Assembly: GCA_001801995.1 (NCBI GenBank)
Contig: MGZB01000041.1
Location: forward strand, 1-64,000
Reading direction: 5' to 3'
Source: Gammaproteobacteria bacterium RIFOXYD12_FULL_61_37
Lineage (GTDB): Bacteria > Pseudomonadota > Gammaproteobacteria > Chromatiales > Chromatiaceae
Length of the DNA: 64,000 nt
Shown here one piece after another: positions 8,459-16,666 of the stretch. Position 1 is the stretch's first letter. Every line of letters begins with the position of its first letter. The translations under genes were made by a program, and so were the position numbers. The notes under the pieces are model-generated. The model was not told where the DNA came from. It did not search any database and worked only from the letters and a program-made list of their open reading frames with translations.

Positions 8459-9415
8459 TCAATCGGGCTGGCAGATCAAGCCTTTTCGTGCGGCCTGGAT
8501 GGTGCGGTAGAGCAAATAGGCCACCATTAGGCTCAATAGCGTCAAGAGGCCCATGCCGATAGTTTGGAAAAGCACGATGCCGGTATCCTGGAACATGACG
8601 AAAGTGGCGATGGTGATGGCGGCGATGGGGAAGGAATAGGCCCACCAGGTCAGGGAAAAGGGCAGCTTCAGGAAGCGCGGCGCCTGGGCGAGGAGCAGCA
8701 GGGTCAGGAAGAGGCCGCTGTAGTACAGCACACGGGCGAAGTTATCGATGTCGCCGTTGAGCTTTTCGTAGGCGATGAAGCCCACCGCCGGCGGCGCGAT
8801 CAGGATAAAGAAGGTCGGCATCAATTTGTCGGAAAGCGGGTTATGGAACAGGACCCGGTAGAAGATGATGACGAACAGCACCAGCCAGAAGACGATGCCG
8901 ATGCTGAAGAAGAACCAGGAGATCTCCCCATAGCCCAGGGGAACGCCGACGATAGGGACCATGGCGTTGCCCACCACGGGGATGAACCAGGCCGGGTTGA
9001 TGTGATGAATTTCATAGTGCTCGTGGTGCAGCCAGGAATACATCACATAGTGCGTCAGCAACAGGTGCAGGATGACGCCCAGAGTCCACAGAAAATTTGC
9101 CAGGGCAAAGCTGAACTGGAAGGCGATTACGGAGAGCAGGATCAGGCTGATGGAGATGGTGGGGAAGAAATTCAGCTTCACCGGATGGCGCAGCTCGGCC
9201 AGGACGGCGGCCCGGTGCTGGCCGATCTTGATCAGATAGAGCAGGGACAGGGTCAGAAAGACCCCGCCGGAGAGGATGCCCAGCACGGCGTCCAGGCCCC
9301 AATCCACTTGCAGAATGTCCTGCATCTTGCGCCAAGCGATGGTCAGGCCGGCCAGCCCCATCACCATGGAGAAGAAGGAGACGGGGAGAAACTGTAGCTT
9401 GTTCGATTCGGACAT
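8459..9415 (-). CDS. SLAC1/TehA-family anion channel-like membrane protein
   Basis: A 318-residue integral membrane protein with about ten hydrophobic helices. The start MSESNKLQFLPVSFFSMVMG, with FxxxMGxxGL-type first-helix residues, and the final YxLYRTIQAARKGLICQ resemble the C4-dicarboxylate/malic-acid transporter-like superfamily that includes TehA and plant SLAC1. TehA proteins were named for tellurite resistance, but the fold is an anion channel. The substrate cannot be inferred. An AGGAG lies about 6 nt before the ATG. Same strand as the GDSL esterase, 58 nt upstream; co-transcription is possible. Confidence 0.8.
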   Translation of the reverse strand: MSESNKLQFLPVSFFSMVMGLAGLTIAWRKMQDILQVDWGLDAVLGILSGGVFLTLSLLYLIKIGQHRAAVLAELRHPVKLNFFPTISISLILLSVIAFQFSFALANFLWTLGVILHLLLTHYVMYSWLHHEHYEIHHINPAWFIPVVGNAMVPIVGVPLGYGEISWFFFSIGIVFWLVLFVIIFYRVLFHNPLSDKLMPTFFILIAPPAVGFIAYEKLNGDIDNFARVLYYSGLFLTLLLLAQAPRFLKLPFSLTWWAYSFPIAAITIATFVMFQDTGIVLFQTIGMGLLTLLSLMVAYLLYRTIQAARKGLICQPD

Positions 9416-9517
9416 GGGTGGCTCCTGGAAAGCGATGACGCCTATTTTATAACGATCATGGGGCGGAAGACCCCTCCCGGGAAAATTGGCTGATAGAGAA
9501 TCCTGGCGGCTCGACCT

Positions 9518-10744
9518 TCAGGGTAACGCCGTCAGCCCCATCTTGATTGCCCCTAGCCTTCCCTTGCGGATGGCGTCCCTCAGCGCCTCGCCCTTGAGCC
9601 CTTCCCGGACCGGACCGGCCGGGTCGAAGGTGCGGGTGGCGCTGAGGCAGCGGCGGAACAACCCGGCCTGGGGATAGGGGCGTTCCTCGAAGCCCTTGCG
9701 GCCACGGGCATCGGCCTCGCAGGCAATCAGTAGATGTTCGAATCGTTCCGGGCGGCGGAAGGCGTCGCAGGCTTCCAGGACCTTGAGGGCGGTTTCCGGC
9801 CGGAGCTGTCCGGCCCGGTGGATATGGCCGTGGTAACGGGCGGTGAGCAGGGCCAGGTCGCGGTAGTCGTTGGGGGCCTTCAGCCGCCGGCAGAGTTGTT
9901 CGGCCAGGACCGCACCCCGATCCTCGTGGCCGTGGTGGGAGGGCAGGATCTCCGCCGAGGTCAGGCCCTTGCCCAGGTCGTGGGTCAGGGCGGCAAAACG
10001 GACCCTGGGGTCTGGGCTGAGCCGCGCGGCCTGGTCCAGTACCATGAGGCTGTGGACGCCGGTGTCGATCTCCGGGTGGTGGACCTCGGGCTGGGGTACG
10101 CCGAAGAGGCGGCCGATCTCGGGGAAAATAATCCCCAGGGCATTGCAGTCGCGCAGGGCCTCAAAGAAGCGGGAGGGAGTCTCTTCGGCCAGGGCCTTGA
10201 CCAGCTCCTGCCAGACCCGCTCCGGCACCAGGGCATCCACCTCGCCGGCGGCGGCCATGGCCTGCATCAGGGCGTTGGTCTCCGGAGCGATGCGGAAGCC
10301 GAGGTGGGTATAGCGGGCGGCAAAGCGGGCCGTGCGCAGGATGCGGACCGGGTCTTCGGCGAAGGCGTTCGAGACATGGCGCAGCAGGCGGTTTTCCAGG
10401 TCTTGCAGCCCGCCGTAGGGGTCGATGATATGGCCTGTGTCGTCCCTGGCCAGGGCATTGATGGTCAGGTCGCGGCGCAGCAGGTCCTGTTCCAGGCTGA
10501 CATCGGGCGCCGCATGGACCGCGAAACCCCGGTAGCCCGGTGAGGTCTTGCGTTCGGTGCGGGCCAGGGCGTATTCCTCGCCCGTTCGCGGGTGGAGAAA
10601 AACGGGAAAGTCCTTGCCCACCTGTTTGAAGCCCTGGGCCTGCATCGCCTCCGGCGTGGCGCCCACCACCACCCAGTCGCGCTCCTTGACCGGACGGCCC
10701 AGGAGTTCGTCACGCACGGCGCCGCCGACGAGGTAGATCTTCAT
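9518..10744 (-). CDS. cca: CCA-adding enzyme (multifunctional CCA tRNA nucleotidyltransferase)
   Basis: A 408-residue class-II CCA-adding enzyme with C-terminal HD domain, as in E. coli (412 residues). The N-terminal [10 protein letters not shown] and RDWVVVGA motifs form the nucleotidyltransferase site; [10 protein letters not shown] and [11 protein letters not shown] follow. The HD phosphohydrolase domain is at about residues 225-330 ([15 protein letters not shown]). It builds or repairs the 3' CCA end of tRNAs. The first catalytic carboxylate of the usual DxD is Glu21 here (KERDW), a conservative change. The ATG is the conserved [12 protein letters not shown] start, although no clear Shine-Dalgarno precedes it. 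Confidence 0.95.
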   Translation of the reverse strand: MKIYLVGGAVRDELLGRPVKERDWVVVGATPEAMQAQGFKQVGKDFPVFLHPRTGEEYALARTERKTSPGYRGFAVHAAPDVSLEQDLLRRDLTINALARDDTGHIIDPYGGLQDLENRLLRHVSNAFAEDPVRILRTARFAARYTHLGFRIAPETNALMQAMAAAGEVDALVPERVWQELVKALAEETPSRFFEALRDCNALGIIFPEIGRLFGVPQPEVHHPEIDTGVHSLMVLDQAARLSPDPRVRFAALTHDLGKGLTSAEILPSHHGHEDRGAVLAEQLCRRLKAPNDYRDLALLTARYHGHIHRAGQLRPETALKVLEACDAFRRPERFEHLLIACEADARGRKGFEERPYPQAGLFRRCLSATRTFDPAGPVREGLKGEALRDAIRKGRLGAIKMGLTALP

Positions 10745-10803
10745 GGTTTATTACCCTAACCGCCCATGGGGCGAGACAACCCGTCCCGGAACGATGAAAA
10801 AGA

Positions 10804-10862
10804 GGTAGGTCGGCCTTCAGGCCGTCCATCAGCGCCGCAGTCGGCCTGAAGGCCGACCTACC
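10804..10862. repeat. REP-like hairpin, 21-bp perfect arms
   Basis: Arms 10804-10824 (GGTAGGTCGGCCTTCAGGCC plus G) and 10842-10862 are exact reverse complements around a 17-nt loop. A related copy with the same GGCCTTCA...TGAAGGCC core lies at 26720-26768. It is between the divergent starts of cca and the NarX-like kinase, so it is not a terminator for either. Confidence 0.7.
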
Positions 10863-10940
10863 CAGCAACGTCCGATTCGCTATATTCGCTAAATCCTGTC
10901 CCTAAATAAGCCAACGAGAACCGCCGAATCCGCGATTTTC

Positions 10941-12602
10941 ATGGCGACCCTGTTGGCATTATATCCCCCAGAGGCGAGAATCCCCGTTTTACCTCCCCCG
11001 GAACCTCCCTTGACGCGGATCGACGACGAACAGAACACTACCCTAACCCAACTGTTACGATCGGCGCGGCTGGGGATTCCGCTCCTGGCCCTGGTCCTCG
11101 GCCTCCTGGCTGCCTGGACCGCCGGTGCCGGCGGCCATTTCTTTCCCTCCTGGCTCCATTTCTCCGCCTGGATCTTGATGACCCTGGGTCTGGCGGTCAC
11201 CCTCAACCGTCTCCACCGCTATCTGTTCCGGCCCCTGATTTCCATGCAGAACGCCCTCTACCACTTCAACCAGGGGGAGCCGGGGGTGCGCGTGGGGGAT
11301 GGCCGGGTCGGCGTCCTTGATGGCATGGCCAAGGATATTAATAGCCTGATCGAGGAACTGGCCGATCTCTACGACGACATGGACAACCGGGTAGCCAGCC
11401 AGACCCGGCGCCTGGCACAAAAGACGGCCTCGCTGCACATCCTCTACGATGTGGCCAACAGCATCAACGAGGCGCGTAGTCTGGACGAGCTGCTGACCCG
11501 ATTCCTGCGGGTATTGAAGGAGATGGTCGGCGGCCTGGCCGCCACGGTGCAACTGACCATGCCGGAGGGCCGGATGCGCGCCGTTGCCTGCCTGGGCCTG
11601 GACAACCAGGTCACGCGGGGCGCCGAGATCCTGCCGATCCGCCTCTGCCGGTGCGGGATCGCCCTGACCCCTGGCGACATCCTCTGCGAGCACGACCCCG
11701 AACACTGCTCCCTGTTGCAGGGGCGGCGGATGTTCGGCACCGATGAGATCGAGGTGATCGAGGTCCCTCTCCGTTATCACGAAGAGATAATGGGCCTCTA
11801 CCGGCTCTATGCCCCCAAGAGTGTGACCGCCGAACGCGAGGAGCTGATGGAGATGCTGCTCACGGTCGGCCGCCACCTGGGCATGGCGGTGGCCAAGCAG
11901 CGTTCCGACGAGGAGGCCCGGCGCCTCTCCATCATCGAGGAACGGACCGCCCTGGCCCACGAACTTCATGATTCCCTGGCCCAAACCATCGCCAGCCTTC
12001 GCTTCCAGATACGGATGCTGAGCGAAACCCTGGAAGAGGCGGGGACCTGCGACCAGGCCCGCCAGGAATCGCGCCGGATACAGAACAGCGTGGAGGAGGC
12101 CCACACCGAGCTGCGCGAGCTGCTCAACAGCTTCCGTGCCCCGCTGGACCAGCGTGGCCTGATGCCGGCGCTGCTGCACATGATCGAACGCTTCCGCGAG
12201 GAGACAGGCACCCCGGTCTTCTTGCAGTTGGAATGCCGCCCTCCCCCTTTTTCCGGCAACGAGGAGATGCAGTTACTGCGCATCGTGCAGGAGTCCCTGG
12301 CCAATATCCGCAAGCATGCCAAAGCCCATACAGTTCGCGTTTTACTGCGCTGCGCCAGCCCCAAGGGTTATATTCTGCTGGTGGAGGACGACGGGATCGG
12401 CTTCGAGAATGCCGCCCGCCTCGGCAAACCGGGCGAGCACATCGGACTCTCCATACTTGAAGAACGGGCGCGACGCCTCAATGGTTCGATCAAGATCGAA
12501 AGCGAACCTGGCGAAGGGACGCGCGTCGAGCTGATCTTCCAACCCAGCGGCCGACCCGGCCGAGCGACGAGGAATAGCGCACTTGCGTGTACTCTTGATT
12601 GA
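10941..12602 (+). CDS. NarX-like membrane sensor histidine kinase
   Basis: A 553-residue kinase resembling the NarX/NarQ/LiaS type. Two transmembrane helices (about 43-65 and 73-92) enclose almost no periplasmic sensing domain. A HAMP-like region follows (to about 150), then a GAF-like cytoplasmic domain (about 165-320) containing several cysteines (RLCRCGIAL, CEHDPEHCSLL), as in the central module of NarX. The HisKA_3 box has the phospho-acceptor His343 in AHELHDSLAQ, and the HATPase_c domain (about 435-540) shows VEDDGIGF and HIGLSILEERA. The usual NarX nitrate-binding P-box was not found, so nitrate is not a safe ligand. Its 3' end overlaps the regulator gene by 20 nt. Confidence 0.85.
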   Translation: MATLLALYPPEARIPVLPPPEPPLTRIDDEQNTTLTQLLRSARLGIPLLALVLGLLAAWTAGAGGHFFPSWLHFSAWILMTLGLAVTLNRLHRYLFRPLISMQNALYHFNQGEPGVRVGDGRVGVLDGMAKDINSLIEELADLYDDMDNRVASQTRRLAQKTASLHILYDVANSINEARSLDELLTRFLRVLKEMVGGLAATVQLTMPEGRMRAVACLGLDNQVTRGAEILPIRLCRCGIALTPGDILCEHDPEHCSLLQGRRMFGTDEIEVIEVPLRYHEEIMGLYRLYAPKSVTAEREELMEMLLTVGRHLGMAVAKQRSDEEARRLSIIEERTALAHELHDSLAQTIASLRFQIRMLSETLEEAGTCDQARQESRRIQNSVEEAHTELRELLNSFRAPLDQRGLMPALLHMIERFREETGTPVFLQLECRPPPFSGNEEMQLLRIVQESLANIRKHAKAHTVRVLLRCASPKGYILLVEDDGIGFENAARLGKPGEHIGLSILEERARRLNGSIKIESEPGEGTRVELIFQPSGRPGRATRNSALACTLD

Positions 12603-13269
12603 CGATCATGCCCTGTTTCGAATGGGGCTCCGCGAACTGCTGGAGCGGCGGGAAATCGAGGTGGTCGATGCCGTCGGCGATGGCGAGGAAGGCATCGCCC
12701 TGGTGGCCCAACGCCAGCCGGACGTGGTGCTGCTCGACATGCGCATGCCGGGCCTGAACGGCTTGGATGTGCTGATACGCCTGCGGGCGGCCCATCCCCG
12801 CATGCCCATCGTCATGCTCACCACCAGCCGCGAGGAGCGGGATGTCATCGACAGCCTGCAAAAGGGCGCCCAAGGCTACCTGCTCAAGGACATGGAACCG
12901 GCCGAGCTGATCGACGCCCTCAATCGCATCGTCGGCAAGGGCGAGACCCTGGTGGCGAGCGAGCTTACGGCCGTGCTGGCCAGAGCGGTGCAGGGCGGTG
13001 AGAAGGAAGAAACGATAGAGGCCGGGGATGCCATCTTCTCGGAACTCACCCCCCGCGAACGGGAGATCCTCTGCCACCTGGCCGAGGGCCAGAGCAACAA
13101 GGTCATCGCCCGCAACCTGGGGATTTCAGACGGGACGGTGAAATTGCATGTGAAGGCCATTCTGCGCAAATTGAATGTCCATTCCCGCGTCGAGGCAGCG
13201 GTGATCGCCGTGGAGAGAAACCTCTGTGGGCGGCCCAGCGCTGAACCGGGCCGCTGGATTGAAAATTGA
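12583..13269 (+). CDS. NarL/FixJ-family response regulator
   Basis: A 228-residue regulator with an N-terminal receiver domain (phospho-acceptor Asp52 in VVLLDMRMPG) and a C-terminal LuxR-type helix-turn-helix (about 155-215, LTPREREILCHLAEGQSNKVIARNLG). The start is a TTG at 12583 overlapping the kinase gene by 20 nt, with GAGGAA upstream. It is the obvious partner of the kinase. In NarL-type systems the output is usually respiratory gene control; no target is visible except possibly the rhodanese gene 22 nt downstream. Confidence 0.9.
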   Translation: MRVLLIDDHALFRMGLRELLERREIEVVDAVGDGEEGIALVAQRQPDVVLLDMRMPGLNGLDVLIRLRAAHPRMPIVMLTTSREERDVIDSLQKGAQGYLLKDMEPAELIDALNRIVGKGETLVASELTAVLARAVQGGEKEETIEAGDAIFSELTPREREILCHLAEGQSNKVIARNLGISDGTVKLHVKAILRKLNVHSRVEAAVIAVERNLCGRPSAEPGRWIEN

Positions 13270-13291
13270 GAATTGAGGATTTGGGAGAGAG

Positions 13292-13768
13292 ATGAACAGA
13301 TTTCTGGAATTGATCAGGCATAACCTGTCGGATGTCCGCGAACTGATGCCCTGGGATGTGGAAGAGCGTATCCGGGCCAATCCCGGCCTGATGATCCTCG
13401 ACGTGCGCGAGCCGGCGGAATTCGATGCCATGCACATCGCGGGATCGCTCAACGTCCCGCGCGGCATCCTCGAATCGGCCTGCGAATGGGAATACGAAGA
13501 GACCGAACCGGAACTGGTCCGCGCCCGCGAGCGGGAGATCATCGTCGTCTGCCGTTCCGGCTACCGCAGCATCCTGGCGGCCCATTCGTTACAGGTGCTC
13601 GGCTTCAAGGACGTGGTTTCCATGCAGACCGGCCTGCGCGGCTGGAAGGACTACGATCAACCCCTGCTGGACAAAGACGGCAATGATGTTGACCTGGACC
13701 TCGCCGACGACTACTTCACCGCCAAACTCAAGGCCGATCAGATGCGCCCGGCGGATTGGGTGGATTGA
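13292..13768 (+). CDS. rhodanese-domain sulfurtransferase
   Basis: A single-domain rhodanese-like protein of 158 residues without a signal peptide, so cytoplasmic. The domain spans about 22-127 and contains LDVREPAEFDAMHIAGSLNVP and the active-site loop VVCRSGYRS, with Cys87 as the sulfane-sulfur carrier. A 30-residue acidic tail follows. It lies 22 nt after the NarL-like gene, so it is likely the third gene of that operon and links the regulator to sulfur or thiol metabolism. A degraded fragment of the same sequence occurs near 16513-16571. Confidence 0.9.
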   Translation: MNRFLELIRHNLSDVRELMPWDVEERIRANPGLMILDVREPAEFDAMHIAGSLNVPRGILESACEWEYEETEPELVRAREREIIVVCRSGYRSILAAHSLQVLGFKDVVSMQTGLRGWKDYDQPLLDKDGNDVDLDLADDYFTAKLKADQMRPADWVD

Positions 13769-13775
13769 TCTGGTC

Positions 13776-13815
13776 GCGGTAGGGACAGGGGTCACTACCC
13801 CCCGCCCCCTACCGC
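13776..13815. terminator. possible terminator hairpin after the rhodanese gene
   Basis: GCGGTAGGG at 13776-13784 is complementary to CCCTACCGC at 13807-13815, with a 22-nt loop. It begins 8 nt after the rhodanese stop. There is no U-run, so this is a weak call. Confidence 0.3.
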
Positions 13816-13816
13816 A

Positions 13817-14032
13817 ACCGAATCTTTCTCCGTGCGCCAAGCCTGCTTCCTCGGCACCAACGATCCCTACAAGGCGCCGAAGACCACGCCGAAAGCCGAG
13901 ATCAACGAAGAAGCCTGGGCCACGCTCAACAGCGACACCTCACGGCCATTCGACAAACCGAAGTCCGGGCGGATCGCGGTGAAGGTTATCAATCATCTTG
14001 GGGATGAGGTGATGAAGGTGTTTAGGTTGTGA
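13817..14032 (+). pseudogene. C-terminal remnant of an adenine-specific DNA methyltransferase
   Basis: The open frame carries FLGTNDPYKA, EINEEAWATLNSDTSRPFD and the end GRIAVKVINHLGDEVMKVF. This is the characteristic C-terminus of large site-specific adenine methyltransferases of the type III/Mod-like group, where it follows the catalytic domain. Here only about 70 residues remain, with no catalytic motifs (no DPPY or FxGxG) and no in-frame continuation upstream. A GTG at 13832 could start a 66-residue peptide, but I read it as the scar of a lost restriction-modification locus. It marks the left side of the small island that continues to about 17863. Confidence 0.65.
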
Positions 14033-14083
14033 TTAGCGAAGAGATCGGCCTGATATTCTGTAGAGTTATAGGGGGAGAGTGCC

Positions 14084-15580
14084 ATGCTGACGCGCCTAAA
14101 AATCAATGGTTTCAAGAATCTTGCGGATGTGGATATCCGTTTCGGGCCATTCACATGTATCGCAGGCGCCAACGGGGTTGGTAAATCTAACCTGTTCGAC
14201 GCTATTCGATTTCTTAGTGCTCTTGCCGATATGCCGTTCCTGGCGGCTGCACAAATCGTTCGAGATGAGGAAGGGCTGTCGGGTGATATTCGTGGCCTTT
14301 TCCATCGCATCGGTGATGCTGCACCTGACCCGATGACATTCGAGGCCGAGATGATCGTGCCTCGCCAAGGGCAGGATAATCTTGGGCAGCCTGCCGAGGC
14401 TACTACTACGTTTCTACGCTATAAGTTGGAATTGGCGTATCAGCCGGATGGTGCATCCAGTACGAGAGGCACTTTAAAATTGGTGCATGAATCGTTGGAC
14501 TACTACAAGAAAGGGGAGGCGCATCAACATCTCCTATTCAAGCATGTTGTAAAGACTTGGCGTGATTCGTTGGGGTTTGGTAAGCGTACATCGCCTTTTA
14601 TTTCCACGGACGTCGAGGGTGGTAAGAGGAGAATAAAGCTGCACCAAGATCGACAAGATGACAAGGGAGGTGGGAGGGCTCGATTGTTGCTCGCGGATAG
14701 TTTGCCCCGTACCGTGTTATCGGATACTAACGCTTCAGAGAGTCCAACAGCCCTTCTTGCACGACTGGAGATGCGCTCATGGCGGCTATTGCAATTGGAA
14801 CCAACGGCATTGAGGAAGCCCGATGGATTCAATGCCCCTAACCGACTTGGCGTGGATGGCGCCCATCTGGCGAAATCGCTCTACACCCAAGCAAACGCAG
14901 ATACTATTCACGAAGGCACTCAGATTGGAGCTAACAGTAATAAAGTTTACTCTCAGATCACGAATCGCCTAAGCCAACTGCTCGACGATGTTCGGACCGT
15001 AAGGGTTGATCGAGATGAAAAGCGGGAGCTCCTGACACTGGAGGTAGCAGGCCGGGACGGGACATTCCATCCGGCACGTTCGCTGTCTGATGGAACACTG
15101 CGTTTTTTAGCTTTAGCTGTGCTGGAGCTTGAACATATCCCTGGTGTGCTCTGTTTTGAAGAGCCTGAAAACGGAATTCATCCACAACGTATCACTGCAA
15201 TATTGGAATTATTGCAGGATATTGCGGTTGACACGACAGAAAAGGTGAGTATTGATAACCCGTTGCGGCAGGTGATTATCAATACTCACTCACCCGGAGT
15301 TGTCTCCCTTGTGCCTACTGATAGCTTGGTAGTAGCAGACTTACAAGAGGGTGTCGACCCAGTTACAAAAATACGGTTTCAGCACACACGGTTCAGTGCT
15401 CTTTCAGGCACATGGAGAACAAACAGTCCTTCGAATTTTAGAGAAGTGAGCCTGGGTAAACTACTCTCCTATCTTAATCCCGCAGCGGATGAGAAATCAG
15501 ATTTAAAATCGATGCCAGCAAAGCCTCGTCTAGTTAAAGAGTACGTTGCAGAGCAAATCGATTTGGAGTTCCCAGAATGA
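14084..15580 (+). CDS. AAA-family (ABC-like, AAA_15/21) ATPase of a putative two-gene defence module
   Basis: A 498-residue SMC/OLD-like ATPase. The N-terminus MLTRLKINGFKNLADVDI leads into Walker A GANGVGKSN (about 30-38). After a long variable middle region come the ABC signature-like SLSDGTLRFLALAVL, the Walker B motif VLCFEEPENGIHP and the H-switch NTHSPGVV. There is no C-terminal TOPRIM domain; the protein ends soon after the ATPase core. The next gene overlaps by 4 nt (ATGA) and supplies a TOPRIM-like protein. The layout resembles PARIS (AriA ATPase + AriB TOPRIM) or a split OLD nuclease. A good GGGGGAG site precedes the ATG. Its AT-richer composition than the neighbours suggests acquisition. 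Confidence 0.8.
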   Translation: MLTRLKINGFKNLADVDIRFGPFTCIAGANGVGKSNLFDAIRFLSALADMPFLAAAQIVRDEEGLSGDIRGLFHRIGDAAPDPMTFEAEMIVPRQGQDNLGQPAEATTTFLRYKLELAYQPDGASSTRGTLKLVHESLDYYKKGEAHQHLLFKHVVKTWRDSLGFGKRTSPFISTDVEGGKRRIKLHQDRQDDKGGGRARLLLADSLPRTVLSDTNASESPTALLARLEMRSWRLLQLEPTALRKPDGFNAPNRLGVDGAHLAKSLYTQANADTIHEGTQIGANSNKVYSQITNRLSQLLDDVRTVRVDRDEKRELLTLEVAGRDGTFHPARSLSDGTLRFLALAVLELEHIPGVLCFEEPENGIHPQRITAILELLQDIAVDTTEKVSIDNPLRQVIINTHSPGVVSLVPTDSLVVADLQEGVDPVTKIRFQHTRFSALSGTWRTNSPSNFREVSLGKLLSYLNPAADEKSDLKSMPAKPRLVKEYVAEQIDLEFPE

Positions 15581-16236
15581 ATCGACTGCGTTTTACTTTG
15601 GTCACGGAGGGTAGTTCCGATAGGGTGCTGCTGCCCATCTTGCGCTGGTTATTGAGTCAGCACAATGAGGACTTGCCGATAGATGGCGAATGGGCCGATC
15701 TGGCAAGATTACCTTCCCCACCGCGCTCGTTAGCGGAGAAGATCGCCAAAGGGATACAGCTTTATCCTTGCGACCTGCTTTTTGTCCATAGAGATGCCGA
15801 CAGGATGACAAGGGAGCAGCGCATACAGGAGATCGATGAGGCTATCGAGGGAGCACAAAAGGCATTAGCTAAAAAGTCGGTTAAAGATCCCATGCCTCAT
15901 CATATTTGCGTAATTCCCGTGCGCATGTCGGAGGCATGGCTATTGTTCGACATCGACGCCATTAAATATGCCGCATCAAATCCAAATGGGACGATGGACC
16001 TGCAGTTACCCGCTTTGAAGAGTGTGGAGAACCTGCCCGATCCTAAAGATGTTCTCTATGAACTGTTGAATTCCGCCAGTGGGCTGAGTGGACGTGCACT
16101 AAAAAAATTCAAACCACAAGTCGGTGTTCATCGTCTTGTTGACTACATTCAGGACTTCGCTCCTTTGCATCAGCTGCACGCGTTCGAAGTATTGAACAGC
16201 GATGTAGATAAGTACTGTGCAGCTCATGCTGGATAA
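15577..16236 (+). CDS. TOPRIM/DUF4276-like protein, putative effector partner of the ATPase
   Basis: A 219-residue protein beginning RFTLVTEGSSDRVLLPIL, which fits the TOPRIM pattern of a conserved Glu after the first strand (VTEGSSD). The second acidic motif is LLFVHRDAD (DxD) at about residues 66-74. The segment VIPVRMSEAWLLFD is typical of DUF4276-type proteins found beside AAA ATPases. TOPRIM folds in this context are usually metal-dependent nucleases. Translation is coupled to the ATPase by an ATGA overlap. The family assignment is from motif memory only. If PARIS-like, the ATPase would hold the effector inactive until a phage trigger is sensed. Confidence 0.6.
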   Translation: MNRLRFTLVTEGSSDRVLLPILRWLLSQHNEDLPIDGEWADLARLPSPPRSLAEKIAKGIQLYPCDLLFVHRDADRMTREQRIQEIDEAIEGAQKALAKKSVKDPMPHHICVIPVRMSEAWLLFDIDAIKYAASNPNGTMDLQLPALKSVENLPDPKDVLYELLNSASGLSGRALKKFKPQVGVHRLVDYIQDFAPLHQLHAFEVLNSDVDKYCAAHAG

Positions 16237-16256
16237 AGAGAATACATAGGCGGTTT

Positions 16257-16428
16257 CACTACTGTCCGGTTAAATGAAAGGGCGAATCGCTGAAAGCCTG
16301 ATCTGGCAAGGGATTCAAGGCGTTCAGCGGTGGCGTCGATTTGAATTCACGCGCGGAACACGGGCCCTTATAGATCAATGTGTTACGTAGCAGAAATGGG
16401 CGTTTTTCAATTTAACCGGACAGCAGTG
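16257..16428. mobile_element. 172-bp MITE with 9-bp target-site duplication
   Basis: Terminal inverted repeats of 23-24 bp: 16257-16279 (CACTACTGTCCGGTTAAA...) and 16405-16428 differ by one substitution and one 1-nt gap. They are immediately flanked by identical 9-bp direct repeats AGGCGGTTT at 16248-16256 and 16429-16437. The inside has no transposase and only a short meaningless open frame. This is the signature of a non-autonomous element moved in trans by a transposase making 9-bp duplications (common in the IS4 family). The exact parent is not identifiable here. Confidence 0.85.
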
Positions 16429-16438
16429 AGGCGGTTTA

Positions 16439-16590
16439 TGATCGCCTATACCTTTGCCAATAGCCTCTCCAATCTCACCGGTGAGGAGCAGAGGTCCATC
16501 AAGATCACGACCTTCGATGCTATGCACATCACGGTGTCGCTCAAGTCTCGCGCGGCGTCCTCAAATCGGCGGACATTTTTTAGGACATGA
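16439..16590 (+). pseudogene. chimeric scar: helicase/nuclease-like N-terminus joined to a rhodanese fragment
   Basis: An ATG at 16439 opens a frame beginning MIAYTFANSLSNLTGEEQ and reading RSIKITTFD. This resembles the start of UvrD-like helicases that carry an N-terminal RelE-like segment (DTF..SL..LTGEEQK.VK.TAFD). At about 16513 the DNA switches to a degraded copy of the upstream rhodanese gene: 16513-16571 aligns with 13421-13480 at about 86% identity with one deletion. The product would be a meaningless 50-residue peptide. Not functional; a record of deletion or recombination. Confidence 0.6.
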
Positions 16591-16665
16591 ACCGCCGTAT
16601 TCCGTGATTAAATGGTTGGAAATCACAATGTTATTCAAGTCATAGCAAGGACATTTTTCAGGACA
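16571..16665 (+). repeat. two direct copies of a 17-bp motif before the Fic gene
   Basis: GGACATTTTTTAGGACA (16571-16587) and GGACATTTTTCAGGACA (16649-16665) differ at one base and start 78 bp apart. The second contains the AGGA that serves as ribosome-binding site for the Fic gene; the first also runs into an ATG. This could be a duplicated leader, or ends of a lost element. Confidence 0.5.
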
Positions 16666-16666
16666 A

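Larger units (their letters stand above)
16237..16666. other. gene-poor stretch: MITE, chimeric gene scar and leader repeats
   Basis: This 430-bp stretch contains no intact gene. It holds an intact 172-bp MITE with its target duplication (16248-16437), a helicase-like fragment fused to a rhodanese fragment (16439-16590) and two copies of a 17-bp repeat (16571-16587 and 16649-16665) leading into the Fic gene. Confidence 0.8.

Noticed and set aside
16298-16309. TGATCTGGCAAG in the MITE, identical to the inside of the IS end at 86-97 (complement)
   Set aside because: A 12-bp match in a 64-kb window is expected by chance, and the flanking sequences do not continue the similarity.
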